Shown: in pieces, positions 7,669 to 16,501 of the stretch
Position numbering within the stretch: position 1 is the first letter of the stretch
How the letters are laid out: the number at the start of each line of letters is the position of its first letter
Assembly (NCBI GenBank): GCA_965283955.1
Contig: CBDIQW010000001.1
Location: 3,038,001-3,102,000 of the forward strand
DNA: 64,000 nucleotides
From: Emticicia sp965283955
GTDB taxonomy: Bacteria > Bacteroidota > Bacteroidia > Cytophagales > Spirosomataceae
Direction: 5' to 3'
The notes under the pieces: model-generated
What the model was told of the DNA's origin: nothing
Databases searched by the model: none
Seen by the model: the letters and a program-made list of their open reading frames with translations, nothing else
Translations under genes and position numbers: made by a program

Positions 7669-9042
7669 ATGAATTATTCTACCGATAGTAAATCCCTACG
7701 GGATAGTTTTAAAAAACTAAGTTTAATAGTTGCTTTTTCATGCCTTTTAATTTGGCTCGGATATTTCACGCCACGCCAATTGTTTGGGCAACTAATTAGC
7801 TTATATTCAGCACTTTTTGTTGTATATTTTTTCTTGGTAAAAACATTTAAAAACGCTCGTGAAGTAATCTTCTTGGGCGTTTTTTTTCGTTTACTCTTAT
7901 TGCTTGCGATTCCTGCCTTATCCGATGATTTTTATCGCTTCGTGTGGGATGGACGTTTACTACTCAAAGGCATAAATCCTTACACGATTTTACCTGCTGA
8001 TTTTGTTCAAACTGTTGATTTTCATAGGGTTATCGGAGAAAGAACGATTTTCGAGAAACTAAATTCTCCAAATTACTACACAGTTTATCCGCCGCTCAAC
8101 CAGCTCATTTTTGCCGCTTCGGCGGGTTTAGCCCAAGGGAGTTTGTTTGGAAATGTGATAGCTTTGAGGGTATTTATTCTTTTGGCGGAAGTGGTGATGA
8201 TAGCAGCCCCCCCGCCCCCAGAGGGAAGCCAATAAGTTCTTACTAAACAAGTTTGCCTTTGGCAAACTTAAAAAGCTCCCCTCTGGGGGCGGGGGGGCTT
8301 TATATGCCTTCAATCCCTAATCATCATCGAACTAACAGGTAATTTGCACTTTGAGGGCGTAGTGATGTGCTTTTTGGTTTTGGCTTTTTATGTGGGGGTG
8401 AAAAATCGAAAATCATTGATATTCAGTAGCCTTTTGTTTGCGTGTGCAGTTTGTGTAAAGATGCTGCCATTAATTTTTATTCCTTTGATTATTAGGCAAT
8501 TGAGTTGGAAAAAAGGAATCACTTATGCCGTTTTGGTTGGAATATTTACTGTATTGTTTTTTCTGCCATTTCTTGACCGAATGCTCATCGAAAAACTATT
8601 TTCGAGTGTAAATCTTTACTTCCAGAAGTTTGAATTTAATGCAAGCATCTATTACTTAGTTCGAGCCGTTGGCTTCAAAGTTTTTGGCTATAATATTATC
8701 GGAACGGCGGGGAAAATTATGGCCTTACTGACTTTTTCGGGAGTGCTTTTTATTTCGTGGAAAAGCAAAAATCTGTTTGTTGGAGCATTGGCAATTCTGA
8801 CGCTTTATTTTGCTATGGCAACCACCGTGCATCCGTGGTATGTAACTAATCTTTTGGTGATTGCCATTTTTACTAACTTTCGTTATCCAATCGTTTGGTC
8901 ATACACTGCTTTTTTTAGCTATGCAACTTATCAGACCAGTCTATACCAAGAAAACCCTTGGTTGGTTTCTCTTGAATATTTATTAGTTCTCGGAATGGTA
9001 ATTTACGAAATTAGAAATAATCTTTACATAAAGTCTAAATGA
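7669..9042 (+). CDS. Multi-pass membrane glycosyltransferase-like protein (mannosyltransferase/GT87 type), interrupted
   Basis: Polytopic protein with many hydrophobic segments. LSDDFYRFVWDGRLLLKGINPY is the conserved luminal motif of lipid-linked-sugar glycosyltransferases, with the acidic pair DD after the first helices; IELTGNLHFEGV is also typical. The two open parts, 7669-8235 and 8344-9042, are in the same phase. A GC-rich inverted-repeat element at 8205-8300 lies between them. In the element the coding phase continues in another frame (KFLLNKFAFGKLKKL, then LYAFNP) and returns at AATCCCTAATC near 8312-8318. The disruption therefore looks like an in-frame repeat plus two compensating indels, one in the C-tract. 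The ATG at 7669 is the preferred start. Confidence 0.7.
8205..8300. repeat. GC-rich inverted-repeat element inside the glycosyltransferase-like gene
   Basis: Left unit AGCCCCCCCGCCCCCAGAGGG (8205-8225), right unit CCCCTCTGGGGGCGGGGGGGCT (8278-8299). The two are near-perfect inverted copies. The centre holds a separate hairpin AAGTTTGCC-TTT-GGCAAACTT (8249-8269). The same unit, also as an inverted pair, occurs at 12813-12951. Confidence 0.8.
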
Positions 9043-9089
9043 TACTCAATCAGGTTTGTATGAATCTATTAGATTTCATGAGGTAGAAG

Positions 9090-9122
9090 AACGTCGGCAG
9101 GGTTCAAAACCCTGCCGACGTT
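9090..9122. repeat. CGTCGGCAGGG dispersed hairpin, copy 1
   Basis: Perfect 15-bp inverted repeat AACGTCGGCAGGGTT-CAA-AACCCTGCCGACGTT. It lies between the convergent glycosyltransferase-like gene (plus) and YpdA-type gene (minus). Copies 2 and 3 are at 11357-11389 and 44328-44360, always 33 bases long and always after a gene end. It is probably a REP-like element that may act as a bidirectional terminator. Confidence 0.8.
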
Positions 9123-9162
9123 AATCCATCCGATAGTTTATTTAGAACCCTCAATCATTCTA

Positions 9163-10158
9163 TCAATTTGAATGGGCGGGTACCGCTTCAAAATTAGATT
9201 TTATCTTCTCAATAATTCTTTCGGCATGAACTCTTGAGTTTTCGATGAATAAACTGTGCGTGTTCATGCCACCGCAAATCACACCGGCAAGATAAATATT
9301 TGGTAGATTGGTCTCCATGCTATTTTCATCGTATTGGGGTTTCATAATTTCATCGTCGGAAAGATTAATGCCGATTTTCTTCAAAAACGCAAGATTTGGC
9401 TGATAGCCAGTCATCGAAATCACCCAATCGTTTTCAATTTTCACTAAACCTTCGGGTGTTTTTATACTCACGAAATCTTCAGTAATTTCTTCTACTTCCG
9501 AATTAAAATAAGCTTTTATCGAACCTTCTTTTATTCGATTTTCAATGTCGGGTTTTGCCCAATATTTTACTCGTTCGCCCACACCTTCGCCCCGAATCAC
9601 CATCGTTACATCGGCACCTTTTCGCCACGTTTCGAGAGCCGCATCAACAGCCGAATTGTTTGCCCCAACTACCAAAACCTTCTGAAAAGCATAAAAATGT
9701 GGTTCTGTATAATAATGCGTAACCTTCGGCAATTCTTCTCCTTTTACGCCCATTTTATGTGGAATATCATAAAAACCCGATGCAATCACTACGTGTGTAG
9801 CTTCATAGGTTTTTTTGCGAGTTTTCACTAAATAGTTTTCATCCGATTTTGTTACTTCCAAGACTTCTTCAAACAACCGAACATTAAGTTTTCGATGAAT
9901 GGCGACTCGGCGGTAATATTCGAGGGCTTCGCTGCGAGTAGGTTTAGCATTGTTAGATACAAAAGGCACGTCACCAATTTCAAGTCTTTCTGATGTACTA
10001 AAAAATGTCATGTTGGCAGGATAATTATAAAGCGAATTAACCAAACAGCCTTTTTCCAAGATTACATAGCTCAAACCCGCTTTTTGAGCTTCAAGTCCGC
10101 ATGCAAGGCCAATCGGCCCGCCCCCAATAATAACTATGTCGTATTTTTCAGTATCCAT
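9163..10158 (-). CDS. YpdA-family FAD/NAD(P)-dependent reductase (putative bacillithiol disulfide reductase)
   Basis: Two-dinucleotide-fold flavoprotein of 331 residues. The FAD motif is IVIIGGGPIGLACG near the N-terminus. The NAD(P)H motif is VLVVGANNSAVDAALE near residue 165, and a C-terminal FAD motif PNIYLAGVICGGMNTHS is present. It lacks the CxxC of thioredoxin reductases, as YpdA proteins do; members reduce bacillithiol disulfide or related low-molecular-weight thiols. The gene stands alone between convergent and divergent neighbours. Substrate is inferred only from family. Confidence 0.87.
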   Translation of the reverse strand: MDTEKYDIVIIGGGPIGLACGLEAQKAGLSYVILEKGCLVNSLYNYPANMTFFSTSERLEIGDVPFVSNNAKPTRSEALEYYRRVAIHRKLNVRLFEEVLEVTKSDENYLVKTRKKTYEATHVVIASGFYDIPHKMGVKGEELPKVTHYYTEPHFYAFQKVLVVGANNSAVDAALETWRKGADVTMVIRGEGVGERVKYWAKPDIENRIKEGSIKAYFNSEVEEITEDFVSIKTPEGLVKIENDWVISMTGYQPNLAFLKKIGINLSDDEIMKPQYDENSMETNLPNIYLAGVICGGMNTHSLFIENSRVHAERIIEKIKSNFEAVPAHSN

Positions 10159-10297
10159 TAAAAAGTCTTTTGTCTATTAAGAAACAACAAAGTTTTTACT
10201 AAAATTCGTTCTTTTCGTAGAAAGTATGTTAATTTTGAAGGTATTTTCGTTAGTGAAAAATTAGAAAGCAACATTTTTGAATCAATTACTTATTTCT

Positions 10298-11341
10298 ATG
10301 CGGTCTTTTGTTGTCTTGTTGCTCAGTTTGTTTGTTCAGATTGTTATTGCACAAGAGGTGAATTTTGTAAAAGTCTATCATCCTAACATCAATAAAGCCG
10401 AATTAGCGATTGTTGATGGAAAGTATAAAGATGCTTTTGAGCATTACGAAAAAGCATTTGTTGCTGTGCCTCGTGGTTTTATGAAAGATTATTTCAATGC
10501 GGCAGTTTGTGCAACTTACTTAGGCGATGCCACCAATACCTACAAATATTTGCTCGAAGTGGCATCAAAAGGTATAAGTCTTGATTTTATAAAAGATGAA
10601 ACCGCTTTCATGGGTATTCAGCAAGACCCAAATTGGCGTAATTTTGAAAAAGAATATTTGGCAAAAAAACGTGAATTTGACCAAAAAGTAAACAAAGGTT
10701 TAAAAGATAAACTCACAAAAGTAGTCGAACGTGACCAATGGTTTAGAGTACGAGGAGCGGAGGCGTTTGCCGATACAATCGTGAAAGTTGACCGCCAAAA
10801 TGCTTCTGAACTTGATTATATTTTTGATAGATACGGTTTTCCTGGAGAAGACCAAATTGGCTGTGGTGATGGTGGAATGCCGATTATTCAATATCCGTTT
10901 TATACAGTTATACGTCGACAAACACCTGAAAATCAGACAATTAATTTTTCTAATTATTTGATGACAGCCGTAAGAAATGGCAAAATTTCGCCACATTCAG
11001 CGACACACATCATGGCAACTATCAATGGAAATGATGTGTTTTTTGCTCGGCACGTTTTCAAGATTATGACTGATGAGTCGCTCGCAATGCAAGGAAAACC
11101 CTTTGCCCCGAAGCTAAATAAGTGGGTTTTTAGGCAAATTGATAAGGTTGATGAACAAAGAATCAACGAAATGCGTTTGCAAAATGGGATGGAAACACTG
11201 GAAGAATATCGAAAAAAGATTCTTTTTTCAGTTAACGACAATCGTTTTTTGTTTCCTTATCGTTCATATATCGGAATGTGGTCAGTCAATGACCCAAACA
11301 TAGCCGCCGATTATTTGGAGGGAACGGTAGTTTTGGAATAA
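10298..11341 (+). CDS. Secreted protein of unknown function
   Basis: The family is not recognised. Starting at the ATG at 10298 gives a clean signal peptide MRSFVVLLLSLFVQIVIAQ; an earlier in-frame start at 10277 adds seven residues. The N-terminal part has a TPR-like stretch (AELAIVDGKYKDAFEHYEKAFV, about residues 30-50). The C-terminal half contains LDYIFDRYGFPGEDQIGCGDGG, which is loosely like DUF6624 proteins, but I would not assign it. It is followed by a CGTCGGCAGGG-type hairpin. Confidence 0.75.
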   Translation: MRSFVVLLLSLFVQIVIAQEVNFVKVYHPNINKAELAIVDGKYKDAFEHYEKAFVAVPRGFMKDYFNAAVCATYLGDATNTYKYLLEVASKGISLDFIKDETAFMGIQQDPNWRNFEKEYLAKKREFDQKVNKGLKDKLTKVVERDQWFRVRGAEAFADTIVKVDRQNASELDYIFDRYGFPGEDQIGCGDGGMPIIQYPFYTVIRRQTPENQTINFSNYLMTAVRNGKISPHSATHIMATINGNDVFFARHVFKIMTDESLAMQGKPFAPKLNKWVFRQIDKVDEQRINEMRLQNGMETLEEYRKKILFSVNDNRFLFPYRSYIGMWSVNDPNIAADYLEGTVVLE

Positions 11342-11356
11342 ATGAATTGTCTGTGA

Positions 11357-11389
11357 AACGTCGGCAAGGTTCTGAACTTTGCCGACGTT
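11357..11389. repeat. CGTCGGCAGGG dispersed hairpin, copy 2
   Basis: AACGTCGGCAAGGTT-CTG-AACTTTGCCGACGTT, 16 bases after the stop of the secreted protein at 10298-11341. One position in the stem differs from copy 1. Here the hairpin lies between two plus-strand genes, so it could terminate the first before rseP. Confidence 0.75.
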
Positions 11390-11475
11390 AAAATCAGGAG
11401 AGAAATTATACATTATTTTCACAATTAAAAAACTGATTTAGGCTAAAACCAAATCAAACAAATCAACGTCAACTA

Positions 11476-12810
11476 ATGGCAATTTTAACAATGATTGGTC
11501 AGCTTTTGCTGGCATTGACTATTTTGGTCGGATTACACGAATTTGGACACTTTATTTTTGCTCGTATTTTCGGTATTAGAGTTAATAAATTTTATATTTT
11601 CTTCGATTTCCTTTTTCCATTGCCCAATGTATTGAATTTTGCTTTGTGGAAAAAGAAAAGTGGCGATACCGAATATGGTTTAGGCTGGTTTCCGCTCGGT
11701 GGTTATGTGGACATTGCAGGAATGGTCGATGAAACTAAAGATGCCTCGCAGCTTGCGGCTGTGCCTGAACCTTACGAATTTCGCTCGAAACCAGCTTGGC
11801 AACGCCTTTTCGTAATGCTTGGTGGTATTATTGTGAATATTATTCTCGGAATCTTGATTTTCTGGGGCGTAAAATACTATTGGGGCGAAGAATATTACTC
11901 GAAAGCAGAAGTAAACAAATTGGGCTATTATGCACACCCGTTGGCACAAGAAATTGGACTGAAAACTGGCGATAAAATCATCAAAGTAAATGGTGAAGAT
12001 TACGAATCTTCGGGCGATGTTCGTGCGGCGTTGATGCAAGAAAATACCAACTTCACGATTGAACGAAATGGTGAAGTAAGAGAAATTCCTGTTCCAAACG
12101 ATTTGATTGATAAAGTGGCGAGCAAAGTACCTTTCATGGAGCCAATTTTGCCATTTAAAGTTGGAGAAATTGCCAAAGGAATGCCAGCCGAAACGGCGGG
12201 TTTGAAAGCAGGTGATAAAATTGTAAAAATTGATAGCACACCAATTGTGTGTTTTCAAGATTTTCAAGCTGCTATCAAGAAGCAAGCGGGAAAAAAAGTT
12301 GAGTTGACTGTTGAGCGTGGCAACCAAACTGTTAAGATAAATCCAACAGTAACTGAAGAAGGAACAATCGGTTTTACTTCAGAAATGACCCTTACTTCAA
12401 GCAAACGAACACTTTCTTTCGGTGAGTCATTTATCACAGGAGCGAAAGATGCACTTTCAGTGATTCCGAATCAAATTCAAGGATTTGGTAGAATCTTCAA
12501 AGGACATATTTCGGCAGGAAATGCCGTAAGTGGTCCAGTTGGTTTAGCTCAAATGTACGGTAAATCATGGGATTGGGAGAGATTCTGGGGCTTAACAGGT
12601 TTATTATCAATGGGTTTAGCCTTTATGAATGCCTTGCCAATTCCTGCCCTCGATGGTGGACACGTTTTGGTGTTATTATACGAAATGATTACACGCCGCA
12701 AGCCATCAGAAAAATTCATGGAACGTACGCAACAAGTAGGTACATTCATTTTATTGACCTTGATGGTGCTTGTTTTGTTTAATGATACTTTTAAGGCTTT
12801 GTTTAAGTAA
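11476..12810 (+). CDS. rseP: RIP zinc metalloprotease RseP (site-2 protease)
   Basis: Intramembrane protease that cleaves anti-sigma factors or signal-peptide remnants. There are 444 residues. The first helix carries the zinc motif HEFGH (His21-Glu22-x-x-His25). It is followed by GLGWFPLGGYVDIAGM, tandem PDZ-like domains (around residues 145-310), and the C-terminal active-site motif NALPIPALDGGH in the last helices. The unusual insertion of about 20 residues after the first helix (NKFYIFFDFLFPLPNVLNF) is typical of Bacteroidota homologues. No dxr precedes it, unlike many Bacteroidota. Confidence 0.95.
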   Translation: MAILTMIGQLLLALTILVGLHEFGHFIFARIFGIRVNKFYIFFDFLFPLPNVLNFALWKKKSGDTEYGLGWFPLGGYVDIAGMVDETKDASQLAAVPEPYEFRSKPAWQRLFVMLGGIIVNIILGILIFWGVKYYWGEEYYSKAEVNKLGYYAHPLAQEIGLKTGDKIIKVNGEDYESSGDVRAALMQENTNFTIERNGEVREIPVPNDLIDKVASKVPFMEPILPFKVGEIAKGMPAETAGLKAGDKIVKIDSTPIVCFQDFQAAIKKQAGKKVELTVERGNQTVKINPTVTEEGTIGFTSEMTLTSSKRTLSFGESFITGAKDALSVIPNQIQGFGRIFKGHISAGNAVSGPVGLAQMYGKSWDWERFWGLTGLLSMGLAFMNALPIPALDGGHVLVLLYEMITRRKPSEKFMERTQQVGTFILLTLMVLVLFNDTFKALFK

Positions 12811-12812
12811 TA

Positions 12813-12951
12813 CAGCCCCCTAACCCCCAGAGGGGGGATTTTATACCACAAAATGACAAAGCTACTTGTAATATTTTTTTCTTTAATAAATATGCTTCCC
12901 AGTAAGGAAGTTGTAAAAACTCCCCCTCTGGGGGCAGAGGGGCTTCACGCC
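12813..12951. repeat. Inverted pair of GC-rich units flanking and entering the DUF6702 gene
   Basis: Left unit AGCCCCCTAACCCCCAGAGG with following GGGGATTTTA begins 3 bases after the rseP stop. The right, inverted unit TAAAAACTCCCCCTCTGGGG with following GCAGAGGGGCTT (about 12915-12947) is inside the DUF6702 coding sequence and encodes KTPPLGAEGL in frame. The DUF6702 start codon lies between the two arms, so pairing would loop it out. Confidence 0.75.
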
Positions 12952-13380
12952 TATCACACTTCTCTGACCGAGATTCAATACAATGCCAAAGAGAAATCGT
13001 TGGAGATAAGTATCCGAATGTTTACTGATGATTTGGAAACTGCCTTGACAAAAGCCAATAACGGGCAGAAGGTTATGGTAGGAGGGAAGAATGATAATAG
13101 CGATGCCATCTTGAACAAATACTTACAGCAGCATTTCGCAATTTTGTTATCACAAAAGCAAAAAAGAGCTATGAACGTACTTGGAAAAGAAATTGAAGGT
13201 GAAGCAACTTGGGTTTATGTAGAAATACCTAATGCACAGGATTTTAAAGGAAATATACTTTATAATAACATCATGCAAGAGCTTTTTGACGACCAGACTA
13301 ACCTCGTAAATTTCCTTCAGCCAAATGGGAAAAAAACGTATGTTTTCAATGCAAAAACCAGAATGGCCGAAATTGAATAG
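12853..13380 (+). CDS. DUF6702-family secreted protein
   Basis: Protein of 175 residues. The body HAYHTSLTEIQYNAKEKSLE, ISIRMFTDDLETALTK and ILYNNIMQELFDDQTNLVNF is characteristic of DUF6702, a Bacteroidota family of small exported proteins of unknown role. In relatives the mature part starts right after an N-terminal signal, at the residues corresponding to HAYH. Here the signal region MTKLLVIFFSLINMLP is followed by SKEVVKTPPLGAEGL, the latter encoded by a GC-rich repeat unit. Whether this still works as a signal peptide is unclear. The gene follows rseP by 42 bases. Confidence 0.8.
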   Translation: MTKLLVIFFSLINMLPSKEVVKTPPLGAEGLHAYHTSLTEIQYNAKEKSLEISIRMFTDDLETALTKANNGQKVMVGGKNDNSDAILNKYLQQHFAILLSQKQKRAMNVLGKEIEGEATWVYVEIPNAQDFKGNILYNNIMQELFDDQTNLVNFLQPNGKKTYVFNAKTRMAEIE

Positions 13381-13422
13381 CAATCATGTAAAAATATAAA
13401 GTTTTAGTAGAAAAAATCACAG

Positions 13423-13459
13423 AACAGTATGCCTGCATACTGTTTTTTTGTTACTTTTG
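13423..13459 (+). promoter_or_regulatory. MarR-gene promoter with 22-bp operator palindrome
   Basis: The perfect palindrome AACAGTATGC-CT-GCATACTGTT covers 13423-13444. A -7 element TACTTTTG (TAnnTTTG) follows at 13452-13459, 26 bases before the start codon. The palindrome occupies the position of the -33 element, so the MarR protein probably represses its own gene by binding here. Bound protein identity is inferred. Confidence 0.7.
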
Positions 13460-13484
13460 TGTAGGTCTGAAGCAAAAAACACCA

Positions 13485-13961
13485 ATGAAAAAGGAAAAAA
13501 CGATAGATTTTTACATAAAATGGGCGTGGCATTCAATTTCAAGAATGTACAATGCCTATGCGAATCCCAACGATATGACGATGGCGATTGGCTATGTGTT
13601 GCTCAATATTGACTCAGAAAAAGGTACACCTGCCACAAAAATTGGTCCTTCGATTGGAATGGAGCCTCGAAGCCTGACCAGAATGCTAAAAACACTTGAA
13701 GAAAAGGGCTGGATTTACCGTGAAATTGACCCCGATGATAAGCGTTTCGTAAGAGTATTTTTAACCGAAGAAGGCCGCAAAAAAAGAAGTTTTTCTCGTG
13801 AAGGAGTAATCATTTTCAATAAAATGATTCAAGAGCAAATTCCTGCTGATAAATTGGCCGTATTTTTTGAAGTAATTAAAGAAATCAACCGAATTGTTGA
13901 TGAAGAAAATAACAAAACCAAAGAAAACTTAATTTTAGACAACGAAATACTGCTCAAGTAA
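13485..13961 (+). CDS. MarR-family transcriptional regulator
   Basis: Winged-helix regulator of 158 residues. The recognition region is PATKIGPSIGMEPRSLTRMLKTLEEKGWIYRE, followed by the wing DPDDKRFVRVFLTEEGRKK, which carries the conserved DxRxxxxxLT pattern. It is flanked by the DUF6702 gene upstream and by mntH convergent downstream, so its targets other than itself are not apparent. The ligand is unknown; related Bacteroidota MarR proteins sit next to fatty-acid genes, but none is present here. Confidence 0.87.
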   Translation: MKKEKTIDFYIKWAWHSISRMYNAYANPNDMTMAIGYVLLNIDSEKGTPATKIGPSIGMEPRSLTRMLKTLEEKGWIYREIDPDDKRFVRVFLTEEGRKKRSFSREGVIIFNKMIQEQIPADKLAVFFEVIKEINRIVDEENNKTKENLILDNEILLK

Positions 13962-14183
13962 GTAGTTTTACAATTGTTGTAGTTTTGGTAACATGGATTC
14001 CAAATTTTTTTATCAACATAAGCAATGTATTTGCTCTTTATTTGGTAAAGAAGGTGAATTTACTCTAAAATAAAGAAAAAAAACTCTAAACTTTAGACTC
14101 TGAATTTGTTGTTACAATGTCACCAAAATATAAGAAACAGAGCGTTACCCTGTCTATACTACTGACAAACTATATTTTTCTCC

Positions 14184-15519
14184 TCAAAATATCGTATCAA
14201 ACAACAAATAACTATTCAAAGCAATAATAATAATCGTTACTACCCAAGCGGTGTATTTTATGTAGGCTGGGTTTACAAATTCGCCCATTTTTAGTTTATC
14301 GGATGTGAACATTACCAAAGGCACAACCGCAAAACTCAGCTGTAAGGATAATATCACTTGGCTTAAAACCAATAAATCTGAAGTACCTTTTTCTCCATAG
14401 ATAATTGCAACAACCAACGCTGGCACAATAGCTAAAAGCCTTGTTATCAATCTTCTAAGCCACGGTTTTAGTTGAATATTTAGGAAGCCTTCCATTATAA
14501 TTTGTCCAGCCAGTGTTCCTGTAAGTGTCGAGTTTTGCCCCGCCGCCAAAAGTGCAATAGCAAAGAAAAGTCCTGCCAGTTTTACACCCAAAATTGGGTC
14601 GAGTAACATATAAGCATCGGTAATATCGGCTACCTCTTTGTTTCCTGTGAAGTGAAAAGTTGCGGCAGCCATAATCAAAATAGCGGCATTGATAAAGAAC
14701 GCAATGAACAACGAAGCTGTAGAGTCAATAGTGGCGTATTTGATGGCACTTTTTTGGCGGCGTGCGTGTCTTCTATCTTGCGGGTTTGAATAATGCTCGA
14801 ATGTAAATACAAATTATGGGGCATTACGGTAGCTCCCAAAATACCGATGGCAATGTAGAGCATTTCAGGGTTGGTTACAATTTTGCTACTTGGTACAAGC
14901 CCTTTTGTAACTGCCACAAAATCAGGGTTAGACGCTAAAATTTCGTACCCAAAACAAAGCAAAATTATCAGAATTAAACCTCCAACAATTACTTCAATAA
15001 TACGAAAACCTTTGTTTTGGAGGAATAAAATAAAAATTACGTCAATGGCTGTTATCAGAATTCCGTAAGTGAGCGGAATATTAAAAAGTAAATTTAAGGC
15101 AACGGCCGCTCCGATAACCTCGGCCAAATCGCAGGCGGCAATGGCAATTTCAGCCAAAATCCACAGCATAAACGATACGGGTTTTGAGTACGAATCTCGG
15201 CAAGCCTGTGCCAAATCTCTGCCCGTAGCAATGCCCAATTTGAGCGATAAATGCTGCAAAAGCATGGCAAAAAGGTTAGAAATCAGAATGACTGAGAGTA
15301 GCGTATAACCAAACTTTGCCCCGCCTGCAATATCGGTTGCCCAGTTGCCAGGGTCCATGTAGCCAACGGCAACCATCAAACCTGGGCCGATGAAAGCCGA
15401 CATTTTTTCCAAAAACTACCTTTTGTATGAACCGTGATGCTACCGTGAACTTCGGGTAGTGACAGACTACTCGTTGTCGAACGCCAAGCTTTATTTTTTA
15501 TGTCGATGTTTTTTTCCAT
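14184..15519 (-). CDS. mntH: NRAMP-family divalent metal (Mn2+/Fe2+) transporter MntH, two frameshifts
   Basis: Proton-coupled Mn2+/Fe2+ importer in the inner membrane. The metal-site motif in helix 1 is GYMDPGNWATD, and the helix 6 motif is GATVMPHNLYLHSS. About 11 hydrophobic segments are visible. The full N-terminus starts at 15519 (MEKNIDIKNKAWRSTTSS). The frame breaks at a run of six A/T at 15403-15408 and again at 14750-14755, after EDTHAAKK. Across the second break the sequence resumes AIKYATIDSTASLFIAFF. Joined length is about 440 residues, normal. It is divergent from a DtxR/MntR-type regulator with a shared operator region. Confidence 0.9.
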
Positions 15520-15545
15520 TTGTTGTAAATCCACAATTTTCAATA

Positions 15546-15632
15546 CAAACATAAAACAAAAAATTTGTCAATCAAAATATATTTTTAGATTAGTCTAAAA
15601 TTTTGTTTGATTAGGCTAAAAATGTACTTTTG
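15546..15632. promoter_or_regulatory. mntH/regulator divergent promoters with DtxR/MntR-type operators
   Basis: For mntH (minus strand) TTTG at 15576-15573, 19 bases, TATGTTTG at 15553-15546. For the regulator (plus strand) TTTG at 15602-15605, 19 bases, TACTTTTG at 15625-15632. Between them is the palindrome TTTTAGA-TTAG-TCTAAAA (15583-15600). A half-related site TTGATTAGGCTAAAA (15607-15621) sits in the spacer of the regulator promoter. The TTAG-CTAA core is that of DtxR/MntR operators. Confidence 0.8.
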
Positions 15633-15661
15633 TTTAGTGGTTGGCAATTGGCTTTTAGCTT

Positions 15662-16372
15662 ATGGCTATTTTCTTTAACTATCGTCTATCTACTGTGGAC
15701 AATCAACTTATCTCTTTTACCGAAGAAAATTATTTAAAAATCATCTATTTACTTACCGAACGATACAACGGTAATGAGGTGAGTACCAATCAGTTGGCTG
15801 AACATACACAGACCAAAGCGGCTTCGGTGTCGGATATGCTACGCAAACTGGCCGAGAAAAACTATATCAATTATCGTAAGTATCAGGGTGTTACGCTCAC
15901 CGACGCAGGCGAGCAAATTGCCTTGGGTGTGATTAGAAAACACCGTCTGTGGGAAGTTTTTTTGGTAGAAAAACTGGGTTTTGGCTGGGACGAAATTCAT
16001 GATATTGCCGAGCAACTCGAACATATCGACTCGAAAGAATTGACCAAACGTTTAGATGATTTCTTGGAAAACCCCAAATTCGACCCTCACGGCGACCCAA
16101 TTCCTGACGCAAAAGGAAAAATGCCTTCGGTGAGTTATCAGAAACTTTCAGAAATTCCGCTCAATCAATCGGTGGTTATGATGGGGGTTTCTGTGCATTC
16201 ACCTGCTTTTCTGCAACACCTTGATAAACAACAGATTACGCTCGGGTGCGGGCTTAAAGTGCTGGAAATTAGCGATTTTGATAAATCATACAGCATTTTA
16301 CTCGATGGCAAAACTACCATTTTTGTGAGTAATGAAGTAGCCAAAAATCTTTTGGTAAGTGTCGAAGAGTAG
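15662..16372 (+). CDS. DtxR/MntR-family metal-dependent transcriptional regulator
   Basis: Repressor that binds DNA when loaded with Mn2+ or Fe2+. An N-terminal winged helix reads SFTEENYLKIIYLL, then VSTNQLAEHTQTKAASVSDM (recognition helix) and NYRKYQGVTLTDAGEQIA. The dimerisation/metal domain has VIRKHRLWEVFLVEKLGF and IAEQLEHIDSKELTKRLDDF. A C-terminal FeoA/SH3-like domain follows. It is divergent from mntH with operators between, so it very likely controls manganese or iron import. The ATG at 15662 gives about 17 extra residues; GTG at 15695 is an alternative start. Confidence 0.9.
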   Translation: MAIFFNYRLSTVDNQLISFTEENYLKIIYLLTERYNGNEVSTNQLAEHTQTKAASVSDMLRKLAEKNYINYRKYQGVTLTDAGEQIALGVIRKHRLWEVFLVEKLGFGWDEIHDIAEQLEHIDSKELTKRLDDFLENPKFDPHGDPIPDAKGKMPSVSYQKLSEIPLNQSVVMMGVSVHSPAFLQHLDKQQITLGCGLKVLEISDFDKSYSILLDGKTTIFVSNEVAKNLLVSVEE

Positions 16373-16501
16373 TCACTTTACTAAGCCTTTCGTATATTGT
16401 GGTGTGGATATTTGAAACAAAGCTTTGATATGAATTGTTATATATTCTATCAAAATAATTATATCCATTACCTGTTTTCATCAAACACTAAAACATTTTT
16501 T

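Noticed and set aside
8128..8313. Minus-strand 61-residue ORF across the GC-rich element
   Set aside because: It mirrors the repeat and part of the glycosyltransferase gene; no start signal or homology seen.
9090..9122. tRNA-like GGTTCAA string
   Set aside because: It is the loop of the CGTCGGCAGGG hairpin; no acceptor or anticodon arms are present.
11680..12327. Long antisense ORF (215 residues) in rseP
   Set aside because: Shadow frame opposite a strongly conserved gene.
14000..14183. Small gene between the MarR gene and mntH
   Set aside because: No ORF with a plausible start and composition on either strand; AT-rich spacer only.
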